Source: Dyella lipolytica
Lineage (GTDB): Bacteria; Pseudomonadota; Gammaproteobacteria; Xanthomonadales; Rhodanobacteraceae
Direction: 5' to 3'
Length of the DNA stretch: 64,000 nt
Assembly: GCF_030160075.1 (NCBI RefSeq)
Contig: NZ_BSNQ01000001.1
Location: 62,001-126,000, forward strand
The position numbers were made by a program, and so were the translations under genes. The notes beneath the pieces are model-generated. The model did no database searches. It was not told the DNA's origin and worked only from the letters and a program-made list of their open reading frames with translations. Below, one piece after another: positions 38,548-48,116 of the stretch. Numbering within the stretch: the stretch's first letter is position 1; each line of letters opens with the position of its first letter.

Positions 38548-40122
38548 TCAACGCAGGATCGCTGTGGCGTAGGGCGGCAAGCTCAACTGCCCGTGGGCGA
38601 ACAAGATACCCGGTTTGCTTTGCAAGAGGACGGCGGCGACCTTCGAGCCGGCTCCGCTGTCCAGCGCCACGGTCCGTGTCTCGCGCGATAGGTTGTGCAC
38701 TACCAGCACGTGAGATTGCGCGTCCTGCAGCGTATAGGCCAGCACATGGGGATCGGCAACCGGCACATTGTGCAATGCGCCATCACGCAGCGCGCTGACT
38801 CGCTCGCGCCAGCCGATCAGCTTGCGGTAAAGGTTGAGCAGCGAATTCGGATCGGCCTGCTCGGCCTCGACGGAGACCTGCGGGCCATCGCTGGTACTCC
38901 ACGATTTCCAGCTGGCGACGCCGGGACCGGCACCATGGCGGTACCAGCGCATCGGCTCGCGGATGTTTTCGTCGGGCTTGGTGCCCTGCATGCCCAGCTC
39001 TTCGCCGTAGTAGATGAAGGGGTGGCCCGGCAGGGTAAGCAGCAGCGCGGCGGCGAGGCGCATATGCGACATATCGCCGTCGAGCTGACTCATCACGCGC
39101 TCCTGATCGTGGTTGCTCAGGAAGGGGGCATCGTCAAATTGGCCGTCGGCATGGGTGCGATATGCGACATACGTATATTCGAGCCCGCGGCCGATACCGA
39201 GATTGCGCTCTTGCCTCACGCTATCGATCAGCTGCGTGGCGAGCGGGAAATTGAACACCGTGTTCAAGGGGCCCATGTACGGCGTCAAATCGTCCGGATT
39301 CTGCCGCGCCACTTCGCCGACCAGCCAAACGTTCGGATCCACCGCTTGGAGCGCATGGCGGTATTCGGCCCACCACACCACGTTCTTCTTTAGCGCGACA
39401 GGGCTGTCCATGTCGGAGCGCAGATCGTCGTAGATATGCTGCGCAGCGTCGAGCCGGAAACCATCGACGCCCTGATGCAACCAGAACGTGCCCACATCGA
39501 TCATGGCTTTGCGCACGTCCGGGTTGTCGTAGTTGAGATCCGGCATGGCGCTGGTAAACACGCCCACGTAGTACTGACCGTTCGGTGCACGATGCCAGGC
39601 GGGGCCGCCAGTGGCGCTGATCGCCTGCAGATCGCTATCGGGCTTGGCCCACACATACCAGTCGTGATGCGGATCCTTGGGATTCAGTGCGGCCTTGAAC
39701 CACGGATGCCGATCGCTGGTGTGGTTGATCACCATGTCGATCACCACCTTGATGCCGCGCTTGTGCGCTTCATCGACCAGCTTTTTGAAATCCTGCATCG
39801 TGCCGTATTGCGGATTGATGCCTTCGTAATCGGTGATGTCGTAGCCGTGATAACTCGGCGAGGGGTTGATCGGCATCAGCCAGATGCCGCTGACGCCCAG
39901 CGACTTGATGTAATCGAGCTTGGCGGTGATGCCGTTGAGATCTCCTACACCGTTGCCTTTGCTGTCGTAGAAGGCACGGACGAAGATCTCGTAGTAAACG
40001 CCGGATGGTTGCACGGCAGCTTGCGTCGCCGAAGCGGCTTGCCCGGCATAAGCGGGAATGGTCGACAAAAACACCATCGCAGCAATCACGACGGTGCGAA
40101 CGACCGCATAGAACCTTGGCAT
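38548..40122 (-). CDS. Secreted alpha-amylase, GH13
   Basis: 524 residues from MPRFYAVVRTVVIAAM, chosen because GGGAGA lies seven bases upstream. A signal peptide ends at AYAGQ. Barrel motifs are IKVVIDMVINHTSDRHPWF, the nucleophile in GVDGFRLDAAQH, the acid/base in WLVGEVARQN and the third acid in LSNHDQERVM. GLSDLNGI-type loops and the small C-terminal sheet fit an oligosaccharide-active amylase. It lies downstream of the TonB receptor gene in the maltodextrin run. Confidence 0.92.
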   Translation of the reverse strand: MPRFYAVVRTVVIAAMVFLSTIPAYAGQAASATQAAVQPSGVYYEIFVRAFYDSKGNGVGDLNGITAKLDYIKSLGVSGIWLMPINPSPSYHGYDITDYEGINPQYGTMQDFKKLVDEAHKRGIKVVIDMVINHTSDRHPWFKAALNPKDPHHDWYVWAKPDSDLQAISATGGPAWHRAPNGQYYVGVFTSAMPDLNYDNPDVRKAMIDVGTFWLHQGVDGFRLDAAQHIYDDLRSDMDSPVALKKNVVWWAEYRHALQAVDPNVWLVGEVARQNPDDLTPYMGPLNTVFNFPLATQLIDSVRQERNLGIGRGLEYTYVAYRTHADGQFDDAPFLSNHDQERVMSQLDGDMSHMRLAAALLLTLPGHPFIYYGEELGMQGTKPDENIREPMRWYRHGAGPGVASWKSWSTSDGPQVSVEAEQADPNSLLNLYRKLIGWRERVSALRDGALHNVPVADPHVLAYTLQDAQSHVLVVHNLSRETRTVALDSGAGSKVAAVLLQSKPGILFAHGQLSLPPYATAILR

Positions 40123-40224
40123 GGTGATCTCCCGGGTCAAGAATATCGTCGTCATGGCGTCGGCTGCGCAACGATGTCACGGCGCAGAACGCGTAGCGAC
40201 TATGGCGAACCGGGCATCGCCTCG

Positions 40225-40263
40225 AAAAAAGACCCGGTTCCACAATCGTCAAATAGAACCGGG
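40225..40263 (-). terminator. Terminator after the TonB-dependent receptor gene
   Basis: CCCGGTTC (40233-40240) pairs with GAACCGGG (40256-40263) across a 15-base loop. On the minus strand the stem is followed by TCTTTTTTCG. It stands between the receptor and the amylase gene, so the receptor mRNA may be made in excess over the downstream genes. Confidence 0.82.
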
Positions 40264-40313
40264 CTGGGGGGACCCGGCCGGACATCGCGACAGCGATGCC
40301 CGGCGCGGTTGGT

Positions 40314-43190
40314 TTAGAGCTTGAAGTTGAAGCCCAGATAGTTGGTGCGTCCGAAGTACTGGATCGTACCGGTCTGCTGAGGGTTGCCGCCGAAGTAGGT
40401 ACGGGTCGGCTCATTGTTCATGTTCAGCATCTGATAAACGACGCTGAACTGACTGGTGATGTTGTACGAGGCCTGGAAGTCATACACGGTCTCGGAAGCG
40501 AACGTCACCAACTGGTTGTTCACCGCGATCTGCGTATCGGAGAGGAACGACGAGCGATGGTTCGCGGAGAAGCGCGCCGAGAACGTACCGTTGTCGTAGA
40601 ACACCGCCGCACTTGCCACACGACGCGAGAGTCCAGGCAGACCGACATAGGTCGTCGGGCCACCGAGGTTGGTCGGGTTGCGCACCGTGCTCGACGTCAC
40701 AGCCACGTTGGCATCGAAACCGATACCCGACCAGATACCCGGCAGGAAGTGGGTCTTGGTGAACGACGCTTCGAAACCGCGGATGTCGCCACCCTTGGCG
40801 TTGTAGGCGGTCTGGTATTCACCGTTCTGATACGGCACGCCGGTCGCCGGATTGGTCGGCACCACGATGCCGACGGAGGCGAAGTCGAAGTTGTTGTAGG
40901 TCACCTGCTGAACGAACGAGTCTACGTGCTTGAAGAAGACGCCGGCGGTCACCGCACCGGTGGAATCGTCGAAGTAGTGCTCGTAGTCCAGATCGTACTG
41001 CTGCGCACGCAGCGGATTCAGCAGCGGGCTCGTGCTGCCCCACACGTTGTACTGGCCGCTGGAAACCCACGAACCGGCGCCTGCGAGCATGGTGTCGATC
41101 GGCGGGCGCGACAGCACCTTCGATGCCGACAAACGGGTCTGATCTTGATCGGTCCAGTGGTAGATCAGGTTCATCGAGGGCAAGTAGTCGGTATACGTCT
41201 TACCGAGCTTGATCGGGGCGTAGTTGTAGCTGGTGAAGCCGTTGCCGTCGGTGATCGGAACGCCGGCATTGTTGCCCACTTCCTGCAGACCATAGCTGTA
41301 CTGCGATTGGCGCGACACGCGGATGCCCGCATTGCCGGTCAGCTCATGGCCGAACAGCTGCGAATCGATGTCGGCCATGACGAACAGGTCGCGGGTCTTT
41401 TCGTTGACGGAGCCGCTCTGGATTTCCGACCAACTCTGATCGTTGATGTTCTTGACCGGGTTCGCCACGATGCCGTGCGCGGCAAGGATCCCCGGACCAT
41501 TGAGGGTGAGGAAGCAGGGGAAGCCACTGAAGTTGCCCTTCCAGCAGGTGACCTTCGCGTCGGCCGCCGGAATGCTCAACGGCGGCTGGCCTGGAATGGG
41601 CGACGTGTTCCACTCCGAACCGTAGACGTAGACCTCGCGATCTGCGTTGTAGTTGTGGTTATTGACATACACGCCCGCTTCCAGCCCCGACAGCACGGGA
41701 TTGTTCGGCAGGTCGTACTTCACGCTGGTACGGAAGGCTTTGTTCTTGTCGTGATAGATATACGGATACACACCGTAGCGCGACAGGCCCATGTCGTTGA
41801 GATTGGTATAGAGGCCCGGGTTGGCGACGGAGAAGTTGCCGATGTTGGTGCCCTTGAGCAGGAAGGTCGAGGACTGCGGTATCAGCTGCGGGTTGTTCGT
41901 GCCCAGACCGGTGTACGCATCGGCCGTAGTGTCGACGTTGATCTCGTTGCTCGAAGCGTGCGACAGCGACACATCGGTTTCGACGTGCCAGTTGTCGTGG
42001 TTCCACTTCATATTCAAGCCACCCGAGAACACGTTGGTGTTCGTCGTGTAGTTGTCGGCGGTGGTTTCGTTGGAGAACTGATTACCGCCAACGCCAGCCG
42101 GATTGCTGCTCGCCGTGCCACCGATCACCGTGCCCAGCGAGCTGAGCACCGGATTGGTGATCTGCGCGTTGTTGCCGTAGAAGTTCTGCGAACGGAAACC
42201 ATAACCGAACGAGGAATTGTTGAACTTGGAGAAGAAGCTGTCCGCCGTAAGCTGCAGCTCATCGGTAGGACGCCACACCACCGTGCCCAGATAGCCGCGA
42301 CGACGTTCTTCACCGCCGTTCTGCTGCAGCTGGACGCCCTCCGGCAGATAGGCTTTCTGCGTAGTGTTTTGATTCAACTGGTACAGACTGCCGTCGGACG
42401 CTTCGCCCACGAACTGCTCGGCCACGTGCGGCTGATACATATCCGCAAAGCCAAGACCAACGCCCAACGTGTTGTCGAGGAACTTGCCCTGGTAAGCGGC
42501 GCTCAGGCGATAGCCCATCGCATTGGCGCCCGACACATCGTGCGCCTGGCCGTCATAGCTGCCGCGCATGTCGACATTGAGCGTCGTGTCTTTGGTGGCC
42601 TCCAGCGGATTCGCCGTTTCCATCGCGATGGTGCCGGCCACGCCGCCTTCGATCAGCGACGCCTGCGAAGACTTGTATACCGTCGCCATGTTGATCAGCT
42701 CGGACGGATACTGATCGAACTGAATGTAGTTGCTGCCGCTGGTCGACGGCTGTTCGCGACCATCCAACGTGGTCTGGATGAAGTTGCCGGAAAGACCGCG
42801 GATGTTGATCTGCGATGCCTGGCCCGCAATGCGCTCGGCGGAAACACCGGGAAGACGAGTCAGCGAGTCAGCGATCGACTGATCCGGCAGACCGCCGATA
42901 TCGTCCGACGTGATCACGTTCTGGATGGTGTCGGCGTAACGCTGATAGTCGATGGACTTCTCCACCGTCGCGTTGTAGCCGGTCACCGTGATTGCCGACA
43001 GGCTCTTGGCGAGCTGTTTTTCGTTTTTCTGATTGCCTGTCTGGCCGGTATCAGCCGTCGATGTGCTGGAACTGCTCGGACCGCTCGACGGCGCAGCGCT
43101 CGTCGTTGTTGTCTGAGCTTGCACGCCAAAGGCCATGCACAGACCGGTCGAAGCCAGAGCCATCACCAGCAGATTGCGCTTGAGTATCAC
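40314..43190 (-). CDS. TonB-dependent outer-membrane receptor, probable maltodextrin transporter
   Basis: 958 residues from a GTG preceded by GGGGGAGGGG, with signal peptide VMALASTGLCMAFGVQAQ. A Thr/Ser-rich linker leads to the plug domain (LSAITVTGYNATVEKSIDYQ, LTRLPGVSAERIAGQASQIN, IRGLSGNFIQTTLDGREQPS) and the 22-strand barrel, which ends in the aromatic-terminated strand YLGFNFKL. Size and plug type are those of carbohydrate TBDTs of Xanthomonads and Caulobacter. It is divergent from the alpha-glucosidase gene, with two LacI-type palindromes between. A frame extension upstream of the GTG is rejected. Confidence 0.92.
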   Translation of the reverse strand: MILKRNLLVMALASTGLCMAFGVQAQTTTTSAAPSSGPSSSSTSTADTGQTGNQKNEKQLAKSLSAITVTGYNATVEKSIDYQRYADTIQNVITSDDIGGLPDQSIADSLTRLPGVSAERIAGQASQINIRGLSGNFIQTTLDGREQPSTSGSNYIQFDQYPSELINMATVYKSSQASLIEGGVAGTIAMETANPLEATKDTTLNVDMRGSYDGQAHDVSGANAMGYRLSAAYQGKFLDNTLGVGLGFADMYQPHVAEQFVGEASDGSLYQLNQNTTQKAYLPEGVQLQQNGGEERRRGYLGTVVWRPTDELQLTADSFFSKFNNSSFGYGFRSQNFYGNNAQITNPVLSSLGTVIGGTASSNPAGVGGNQFSNETTADNYTTNTNVFSGGLNMKWNHDNWHVETDVSLSHASSNEINVDTTADAYTGLGTNNPQLIPQSSTFLLKGTNIGNFSVANPGLYTNLNDMGLSRYGVYPYIYHDKNKAFRTSVKYDLPNNPVLSGLEAGVYVNNHNYNADREVYVYGSEWNTSPIPGQPPLSIPAADAKVTCWKGNFSGFPCFLTLNGPGILAAHGIVANPVKNINDQSWSEIQSGSVNEKTRDLFVMADIDSQLFGHELTGNAGIRVSRQSQYSYGLQEVGNNAGVPITDGNGFTSYNYAPIKLGKTYTDYLPSMNLIYHWTDQDQTRLSASKVLSRPPIDTMLAGAGSWVSSGQYNVWGSTSPLLNPLRAQQYDLDYEHYFDDSTGAVTAGVFFKHVDSFVQQVTYNNFDFASVGIVVPTNPATGVPYQNGEYQTAYNAKGGDIRGFEASFTKTHFLPGIWSGIGFDANVAVTSSTVRNPTNLGGPTTYVGLPGLSRRVASAAVFYDNGTFSARFSANHRSSFLSDTQIAVNNQLVTFASETVYDFQASYNITSQFSVVYQMLNMNNEPTRTYFGGNPQQTGTIQYFGRTNYLGFNFKL

Positions 43191-43350
43191 GTGTTCCCCT
43201 CCCCCAAAAATTTTTGTAGTCGCGTCGTTTTTCATCGCTGGTCGCCATGGGACGGTCGTTCGACAGAACCTGGCAACTTCGCACGCGGACGGATTAAGGC
43301 CGGCGGCGTGAGCGGATGGTAGGGCGCGTTTTTCAAAGCAGACCACATCT

Positions 43351-43364
43351 TGCATACGTATTCA
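43351..43364. promoter_or_regulatory. LacI-type operator, receptor-proximal copy
   Basis: TGCATACGTATTCA has the CG-centred symmetry TGnATAC/GTATnCA typical of LacI-family operators. It lies 161 bases upstream of the receptor start and is the exact reverse complement of the copy at 43543. Confidence 0.75.
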
Positions 43365-43542
43365 TAACAACCCCCCTGGCGCATGCATCGCAGTGCAGCA
43401 TGATGTTCACGCGACATCGCCGCACACCCGAAAACCCAGGGGGAAAACGCTCAATTATCGCATTTTTCCCGTAGGCGCGTCGCTGCAAACACAGCGCAGC
43501 AAATCGGCAAATGAATTTCTTATGACGCAACCGCAGCACGAA

Positions 43543-43556
43543 TGAATACGTATGCA
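43543..43556. promoter_or_regulatory. LacI-type operator, alpha-glucosidase-proximal copy
   Basis: TGAATACGTATGCA is the exact reverse complement of the other operator. Identity extends to 16 bases (ATGAATACGTATGCAA against TTGCATACGTATTCAT). It lies 93 bases upstream of the alpha-glucosidase ATG. Confidence 0.75.
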
Positions 43557-43648
43557 AACCCCTGCGATCCGGCGCAAGCCTACGGCTAAGCTGCACACCG
43601 TTCGCTGCGGAGGGCTATGGAAGCTGTCCGCTTACAGTGGGGTTTTCG

Positions 43649-45274
43649 ATGATCGATGCATCCTGGTGGCGCGGCGCCGTCATCTACCAGATCTATCCAC
43701 GTAGCTTTCTCGACACCAACGGCGACGGGGTGGGCGATCTGCCGGGCATCATCCAGCGCCTGGACTACGTGGCGAGCCTGGGCGTGGACGCGATCTGGAT
43801 TGCGCCGTTCTTCCGCTCGCCGATGGCGGATTTCGGCTACGACATCGCCGATTACCGCGACGTGGACCCGCTGTTCGGCACGCTCGAGGACTTCGACCGA
43901 CTGCTCGCCAAGGCGCACAGCCTGGGCCTGAAGGTAATGATCGATCAGGTGCTCAGCCACACCTCCGACCAGCACGCCTGGTTCAAGGCCAGCCGCGAGA
44001 GTCAGGACAACGCCAAGTCCGACTGGTACGTATGGGCCGATGCCAAACCCGATGGCAGCGCACCGAACAACTGGCTGTCGATCTTCGGCGGCTCGGCCTG
44101 GAAATGGGAGCCGCGTCGCGGCCAGTACTACCTGCACAATTTTCTTTCCTCGCAACCGGATCTCAATTTCCACAACCCGGACGTACGCGCGGCGGTGCTC
44201 GATAACGTGCGCTTCTGGTTGGAGAAAGGCGTGGATGGCTTGCGCCTGGATGCGATCAACTTCTGCTTCCACGATCGGCAGCTGCGCGACAACCCGCCCA
44301 AACCGAAGGAAAAACGCGTTGGCCGCGGCTTCAGCGCCGACAATCCGTACGCATTTCAGTACCACCTGTACAACAACACGCAGCCGGAAAACCTGGATTT
44401 TCTCGGCGAATTACGCCATCTGCTCGATCGCTATCCGACAGCCGTAACGCTGGGCGAAATCTCCTCGGAGGATTCGCTGGCAACGATGGCCGAGTACACG
44501 CGCAGCCATCGTTTGCACATGGGCTACAGCTTCGAATTGCTCAGCAGCGATTTCAGCGCCGCGTACATCCGTCACACGGTGGAACAGCTCGAAACGCAGA
44601 TGCACGAAGGGTGGCCATGCTGGGCCATTTCCAATCACGACGTGGAGCGCGTACTCACCCGCTGGGGTAACGGCAACGCCTCGCCGCACCTCGCAAACCT
44701 GCTGACTGCCATGGTGTGCTCGCTGCGCGGCTCGGTGTGTGTGTACCAGGGCGAAGAACTGGGACTGACCGAAGCCGAGGTGCCTTTCGAATCGCTGCGC
44801 GATCCCTACGGCATCGCGTTCTGGCCGAATTTCAAGGGACGCGACGGATGCCGCACACCCATGCCGTGGGACGATGGCACATTCGCCGGTTTCAGCCAGG
44901 CCGATCCGTGGCTGCCGATCGACGAGACGCACAAGGCGCGCGCGGTCGCCCATCAGGAAGCCAACCCGGATTCCGTGCTGCAAGGCTTTCGCCGCTTCAT
45001 GCAATGGCGCTCTGCGCAGCCGGCATTGCGCTGGGGCGATATCCGTTTCCTCGACACGCCCGAGCCAGTGCTCGCCTTCGTCCGCAGCCACGAGGGCGAA
45101 AAAGTGTTGGCCGTGTTCAACCTAGGCAAGCACGCGATCGATCTCGACCTGGCGCTGCCGAAGCTCGACGCCGCGCGTCCGCTCGCTAGCCACGGCCTGC
45201 TGCAGGGCTCGATCGATGGCCATCGACTAAGCATGCCCGGCCATAGCGTGCTGTTTGCACGGCTTGTTGACTGA
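43649..45274 (+). CDS. Alpha-glucosidase, GH13 (XgtA-like)
   Basis: 541 residues without a signal peptide, so cytoplasmic. It begins with WWRGAVIYQIYPRSFLDTNG and has the GH13 motifs KVMIDQVLSHTSDQHAWF, GVDGLRLDAINFCFHD, VTLGEISSEDS and AISNHDVERVLTRWG. Sequence and length match XgtA of Xanthomonas campestris, an exo-acting alpha-1,4-glucosidase with glucosyl-transfer activity. ATG 43649 agrees with that N-terminus; GTG 43637 is four codons earlier. It would complete hydrolysis of imported maltose and maltodextrins to glucose. Confidence 0.93.
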   Translation: MIDASWWRGAVIYQIYPRSFLDTNGDGVGDLPGIIQRLDYVASLGVDAIWIAPFFRSPMADFGYDIADYRDVDPLFGTLEDFDRLLAKAHSLGLKVMIDQVLSHTSDQHAWFKASRESQDNAKSDWYVWADAKPDGSAPNNWLSIFGGSAWKWEPRRGQYYLHNFLSSQPDLNFHNPDVRAAVLDNVRFWLEKGVDGLRLDAINFCFHDRQLRDNPPKPKEKRVGRGFSADNPYAFQYHLYNNTQPENLDFLGELRHLLDRYPTAVTLGEISSEDSLATMAEYTRSHRLHMGYSFELLSSDFSAAYIRHTVEQLETQMHEGWPCWAISNHDVERVLTRWGNGNASPHLANLLTAMVCSLRGSVCVYQGEELGLTEAEVPFESLRDPYGIAFWPNFKGRDGCRTPMPWDDGTFAGFSQADPWLPIDETHKARAVAHQEANPDSVLQGFRRFMQWRSAQPALRWGDIRFLDTPEPVLAFVRSHEGEKVLAVFNLGKHAIDLDLALPKLDAARPLASHGLLQGSIDGHRLSMPGHSVLFARLVD

Positions 45275-45538
45275 TCAAAAGTCCCTGGCGACGCGTCCGG
45301 TCTCCTCCGACAACCCCTCGTTTTAGCAGCAAAAAACGGCCCGCATGGCGTAAGTCATGCTCCAGGCCCGAGAACAAGGCCGAAATCTGCGCGATAATGA
45401 CGCGCCCGCCCTGTCCATGTACTGTGCACCCCCACACGTACCACGCCCCGTCGCGACGCAGGCGGCATTCCCTTGCGCTTAGTACGTGAATGAATATCGC
45501 GTCGGCATGGGCCCCGAATTGACCGAGGAATACTTGTT

Positions 45539-47044
45539 TTGAAGACAGCGAACGAGACGGCAGCACAGCGGCGTAACCCTGGCGTGAGCGGCATGAGCCT
45601 GTACGTACCCCAGCCCCGCGTGCCACTGCGCGACTGGTGCGAGTGGACCGGCAACTCCTGGGACAAAGTCCAAGCCGTCGTCGGCCGCAGCTTCCGTCGC
45701 CCCGCGCCGTATGAAGACGTCTACACCATGGCCGCCACCGCGGTGCTGCGGCTGATCCGTAACTACAACATCGACCCGCGCCAGATCGGCCAGCTCGCGC
45801 TCGGCACCGAGAGCAGCAAGGACAATTCCGCCGGCGCCGTGATAGTGCGCGGCATGGTCGACCGCGAGCTGGAACGACTGGGGCTGCCGCGCCTCTCTCG
45901 CCAGCTCGAAGTGCCGGAGTTCAAGCACGCCTGCCTCGGCGGCGTCTACGCGCTGAAGAGCGCGCTGCGCTATGTCGCCTTCGACGCCCAGGGCCGGCAG
46001 GCCATCGTGGTGTGCAGCGATATCGCCGAATACGAACGCGGCTCCACCGGTGAGCAGACCCAAGGCGCCGGCGCCGTCGCCATGCTGGTGGACGCCGATC
46101 CGAAACTGTTCGAAGTGGATCTGGCCCACGCCGGTAGCGCGTCCGACTATCGCGGCCCGGATTTCCGCAAACCCTTCGCGCGCCATTTCGATCAGGAATA
46201 CGCCGAGCGCGGCAAGCGCCTGCACGACTTTCCGATCTTCAGCGGCAAGTACTCCACCTTCGCCTACCTCGACGAAACAGGGCAGGCTTTCGAGGCGATG
46301 CTCGAACGCCTCGGCGTCTCCGGTAGCGACTTCCTTGCCTCTGTGGATGGCATGTTCTTCCATCGCCCGTACCACATGATGCCGCTGCAAGCGCTGGCCT
46401 TTATCTATGCGCGCGCACTGGCGCACGCACCGCAACCGAATGCCGAATTCCAGGCGCTGTGCGAACAGGCCGGCATCTCGGCGGAAGGCGTCATCGAAGA
46501 GTGCCGCAACGAGCCGGATTTGTTCGGCGAATTCATCCGCCTCGGCAGCAACGCCGATGCCGCGCAAGAACCGCATCCGCTCACCACCAAGCTCGCCGGC
46601 ATCGTGCGCAAGAGCCCCGCGTTCCAGACCCTGCTGTCCACTCGCGTGAAGCTGGGCACCGATTGGGCGATGGAACTGGGCAACCTGTACACCGCCGCGT
46701 TGCCGGCGTGGATTGCCGCCGGCTTCGAACAGGCGCTGGACCAGGGCACCGAGCTGTCGAATGCCACACTGGTCGCCATCGGCTATGGCAGCGGCGACGC
46801 CGCCGAAGCCATTCCGCTCAAGGTAGTGCCTGAATGGCGCGAAGCGGCCGGCAAGATCGGCTTCCGCGATGCGCTCGCCGCCTCGACCGACCTCTCCCGC
46901 CAGCAATACGAAGCCCTGCACGACGGCAAGCACATCGAACTCGACTGCCCGCCGCGCGACCAGTTCGTCATCGCACGCACCGGCAGCACGTATGAGGTGA
47001 GCTTCCAGGATCTCGGTGTCGATTACTACGACTTCGTAGGTTGA
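45539..47044 (+). CDS. Hydroxymethylglutaryl-CoA synthase-family protein
   Basis: 501-residue thiolase-fold enzyme. The TTG start is preferred because GAGGAA lies eight bases upstream and because the conserved first strand GVSGMSLYVPQPRVPL lies upstream of the first ATG (45593). Catalytic positions are all present: Glu in LALGTESSKDNSAG (near 90), the acyl-enzyme Cys in EFKHACLGGVYALKS (near 131) and His in MFFHRPYHMMPLQ (near 275). HMG-CoA synthases condense acetyl-CoA with acetoacetyl-CoA or make beta-branches in polyketides. No mevalonate or polyketide genes are nearby, so the substrate is unknown. Confidence 0.85.
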   Translation: MKTANETAAQRRNPGVSGMSLYVPQPRVPLRDWCEWTGNSWDKVQAVVGRSFRRPAPYEDVYTMAATAVLRLIRNYNIDPRQIGQLALGTESSKDNSAGAVIVRGMVDRELERLGLPRLSRQLEVPEFKHACLGGVYALKSALRYVAFDAQGRQAIVVCSDIAEYERGSTGEQTQGAGAVAMLVDADPKLFEVDLAHAGSASDYRGPDFRKPFARHFDQEYAERGKRLHDFPIFSGKYSTFAYLDETGQAFEAMLERLGVSGSDFLASVDGMFFHRPYHMMPLQALAFIYARALAHAPQPNAEFQALCEQAGISAEGVIEECRNEPDLFGEFIRLGSNADAAQEPHPLTTKLAGIVRKSPAFQTLLSTRVKLGTDWAMELGNLYTAALPAWIAAGFEQALDQGTELSNATLVAIGYGSGDAAEAIPLKVVPEWREAAGKIGFRDALAASTDLSRQQYEALHDGKHIELDCPPRDQFVIARTGSTYEVSFQDLGVDYYDFVG

Positions 47045-47159
47045 TCCAGGGGCGATGGGGCAGCCTTGCGTTGCCTCCATCGTGCCGCCAGACACTTTGA
47101 CGCCGGCACTCGCTAGACTCGTCCCGTCGTGATGGCAAAACCACGGGGCGGCGGCGACC

Positions 47160-47954
47160 ATGTTCAAGCTCAAGGGTGTCCTTTCGCTTCAAGCCGATGG
47201 CCACGCACTAGGCGGCGCGGATCGCATCGCGCTGCTGTCCAAGATCGGTGAAACGGGATCGATTACCGCCGCCGCGCGTGCCATGGGCATGAGTTACAAG
47301 GGCGCATGGGATGCTATCGACGCCATGAATAACTTGGCGGACGAACCCTTGGTGACGCGCGTGACCGGCGGCAAAGGCGGTGGCGGCACGCATCTGACCG
47401 AACGCGGTCAACGCCTGGTCGAAGCGTTTGCCGCACTGGAAGATATTCAGCTGCGTTTCCTCGAACAATTCGAGACCTTGGCCGATGCCTCGGCCACCGA
47501 CATCAAACTGTTAAGGAGCCTTATGTTCCGAACCAGTGCACGCAATCAGCTCTCCGGCCGCGTGGTCGTGATTCACAAGGGCGCCGTCAACGACACCGTC
47601 GAGCTGGAACTGCCCGGCGGCGAGCGCGTGGTCGCCATGCTCACCAGCGAAAGCACGCAAGATCTGGGGCTGGAAGTCGGCACCGAGGCCATTGCGCTGA
47701 TCAAAGCCTCGTCGGTACTGGTAGGTCTTCCCGACAACGGCATGCGGCTGTCAGCACGTAACCAGTTTGCCGGCACGGTGACCCAGGTGACACTGGGAGC
47801 GGTGAATGCGGATGTGCGTATCCGCCTTGCGGGCGGCAGCGTGATGACCGCCATCGTGACGGTGGAAAGCGCGTCCTCGCTGGGGTTGGAGGAAGGGGTG
47901 GCGGTCGTCGCGATCGTCAAGGCGTCCAGCGTCATCCTCGGCACGACCCGCTAA
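47160..47954 (+). CDS. modE: ModE-family molybdate-responsive regulator with two Mop/TOBE domains
   Basis: 264 residues. The N-terminal winged helix (RIALLSKIGETGSITAAARA, MGMSYKGAWDAIDAMNNLAD, PLVTRVTGGKGGGGTHLTER) is the ModE DNA-binding domain. Two C-terminal Mop domains follow, each starting ARNQLSG or ARNQFAG (about 124-190 and 197-262) with VIALIKASSVLVG-like ends, which bind molybdate. ModE represses the modABC molybdate importer and activates molybdoenzyme genes. No mod genes lie within the window. Confidence 0.92.
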   Translation: MFKLKGVLSLQADGHALGGADRIALLSKIGETGSITAAARAMGMSYKGAWDAIDAMNNLADEPLVTRVTGGKGGGGTHLTERGQRLVEAFAALEDIQLRFLEQFETLADASATDIKLLRSLMFRTSARNQLSGRVVVIHKGAVNDTVELELPGGERVVAMLTSESTQDLGLEVGTEAIALIKASSVLVGLPDNGMRLSARNQFAGTVTQVTLGAVNADVRIRLAGGSVMTAIVTVESASSLGLEEGVAVVAIVKASSVILGTTR

Positions 47955-48116
47955 AGCATCGCGGGCAAACCTACCTTTGGAAACGGCCTCGGCCCTATTC
48001 TTCGCGGCAAACCGTCATATACTCGAACTTATAACGCTCAGAACAGACGTGGGCGTTGCTGGATCCGCTGCTTTTCGGAAGCGGCGCACGGGGTTCACTC
48101 ACGGGGAAAAATCCGC

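Larger units (their letters stand above)
43191..43648. promoter_or_regulatory. Divergent promoter region of the maltodextrin genes (458 bp)
   Basis: A non-coding region between the TonB receptor (minus) and alpha-glucosidase (plus) genes. It holds the two palindromes listed separately, 178 bases apart centre to centre between 192 bases. No coding frame with a ribosome site was found. Short AT-rich patches (around 43205 and 43460-43520) may hold promoters, but no hexamer pair is clear. Confidence 0.7.

Noticed and set aside
40296..43322. Long open frame (1008 codons) opposite the TonB receptor gene
   Set aside because: It is a GC-rich antisense shadow. The receptor frame has a signal peptide, plug and barrel; the shadow has no recognisable domain.
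29131..45274. Maltodextrin region as a recently acquired island
   Set aside because: Base composition and codon use look like the flanks by eye, and no integrase, tRNA end or repeat boundary is present.
45275..45538. Terminator or small RNA after the alpha-glucosidase gene
   Set aside because: The only pairing seen (GCATG/CATGC around 45343-45360) is five bases with no T run; nothing is supportable in this 264-base gap.
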